A stretch of DNA of 56,107 nucleotides, taken from an uncultured Clostridia bacterium. Lineage in GTDB: Bacteria > Bacillota > Clostridia > Christensenellales > Pumilibacteraceae. The stretch covers positions 1-56,107 of the forward strand of contig CALVTM010000022.1 of assembly GCA_944362615.1 (NCBI GenBank), given 5' to 3'. This document shows, in pieces, positions 56,031 to 56,107 of the stretch. Below the pieces are notes generated by a model. It saw nothing but the letters and a program-made list of their open reading frames with translations. It did no database searches and was not told the DNA's origin. A program made the translations under genes and the position numbers. How positions within the stretch are numbered: position 1 is the stretch's first letter; each line of letters opens with the position of its first letter.

Positions 56031-56107
56031 TGGTGGGCCTTCAGGGACTCGAACCCCGGACCGACCGGTTATGAGCCGGTTGCTCTAACCAACTGAGCTA
56101 AAGGCCC
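56031..56107 (-). tRNA. tRNA with anticodon CAT (Ile2 or elongator Met)
   Basis: Acceptor GGGCCTT pairs with AAGGCCC, discriminator A, CCA encoded, ending exactly at the window edge. The anticodon loop CTCATAA has CAT. It is not the initiator (no three G-C anticodon stem of that kind). The body resembles Bacillus tRNA-Ile with a CAT anticodon modified to lysidine more than elongator Met, but this is from memory. Confidence 0.85.

Overview
The window looks like chromosomal DNA of a low-to-moderate GC, spore-forming member of the Clostridia or a related Bacillota lineage, probably uncultivated. Supporting signs are spoVAC-spoVAD-spoVAE and yunB, a Spo0A-type DNA-binding domain, two T-box leaders (thrS, pheST), an infC-rpmI-rplT operon whose infC appears to start with ATT, MutS2, LexA, a MutL with the endonuclease motif, and tRNA genes that encode their CCA ends. 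Nearly all of it is housekeeping sequence. Accessory traces are an IS3-family fragment at the left edge and two gene-poor gaps (about 4750-5305 and 5990-6550).

Layout. 1-220: end of an IS3-family element. 277-781: a small unknown gene and tRNA-Trp. 850-2843 (+): proC, rnhA and a TVP38/VTT membrane protein. 2923-4746 (-): a PadR regulator fused to a long acidic linker and a membrane domain. 5306-8673 (+): a YgjP-like metalloprotease, a tyrosine recombinase, then lexA coupled to a small unknown gene. 8787-16770 (-): operon miaB-mutS-mutL-miaA-ynbB-like. 16840-18738 (+): a class A penicillin-binding protein converging on the (-) operon ruvC-ruvA-ruvB-queA-tgt-cysteine desulfurase-thiI (18682-25217). 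25366-27953 (+): argGH. 28052-31735 (-): trmH-like, yebC, proA and a RadC-like gene. 31780-32886 (-): infC-rpmI-rplT with a structured leader. 33067-35303 (-): thrS with a T-box. 35347-35724 (-): a stand-alone Spo0A C-terminal domain. 36082-44095 (-): pheS-pheT-U32 peptidase-mutS2 with a T-box. 44101-46709 (-): small ORF, spoVAC, spoVAD, spoVAE, yunB. 46787-48723 (-): DAHP synthase and a TIGR01212 radical SAM protein. 48933-52682 (+): a large SF1 helicase. 52780-55353 (-): an XRE regulator with glycine pentad repeats, a DUF4190-like membrane protein and a membrane-anchored PstS-like protein. 55626-56107 (-): five tRNA genes.

How the genes fit together. Several operons join DNA repair to tRNA modification: miaB/miaA with mutSL, and ruvCAB with queA/tgt and the desulfurase/ThiI sulfur relay. 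Translation genes are controlled by T-boxes and an autoregulatory-type leader. The sporulation block is late-stage (SpoVA channel, YunB).

The most interesting signals are the following. (1) Strong -35/-10 promoters repeatedly sit so that the predicted +1 falls on the ATG, with no Shine-Dalgarno, which suggests leaderless mRNAs. (2) One of these, with sigma-G-like boxes, fronts a 28-codon ORF that leads the spoVA operon. (3) A receiver-less Spo0A DNA-binding domain has a palindrome inside its promoter. (4) Two regulators, PadR and XRE, carry unusual C-terminal modules. (5) The helicase has a nuclease-like tail that seems to lack catalytic residues. (6) MiaA has an altered P-loop. (7) The thiI operon terminator appears to lie inside the oppositely oriented PBP gene. 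I found no CRISPR array, no complete prophage and no recognisable multi-gene novel system.
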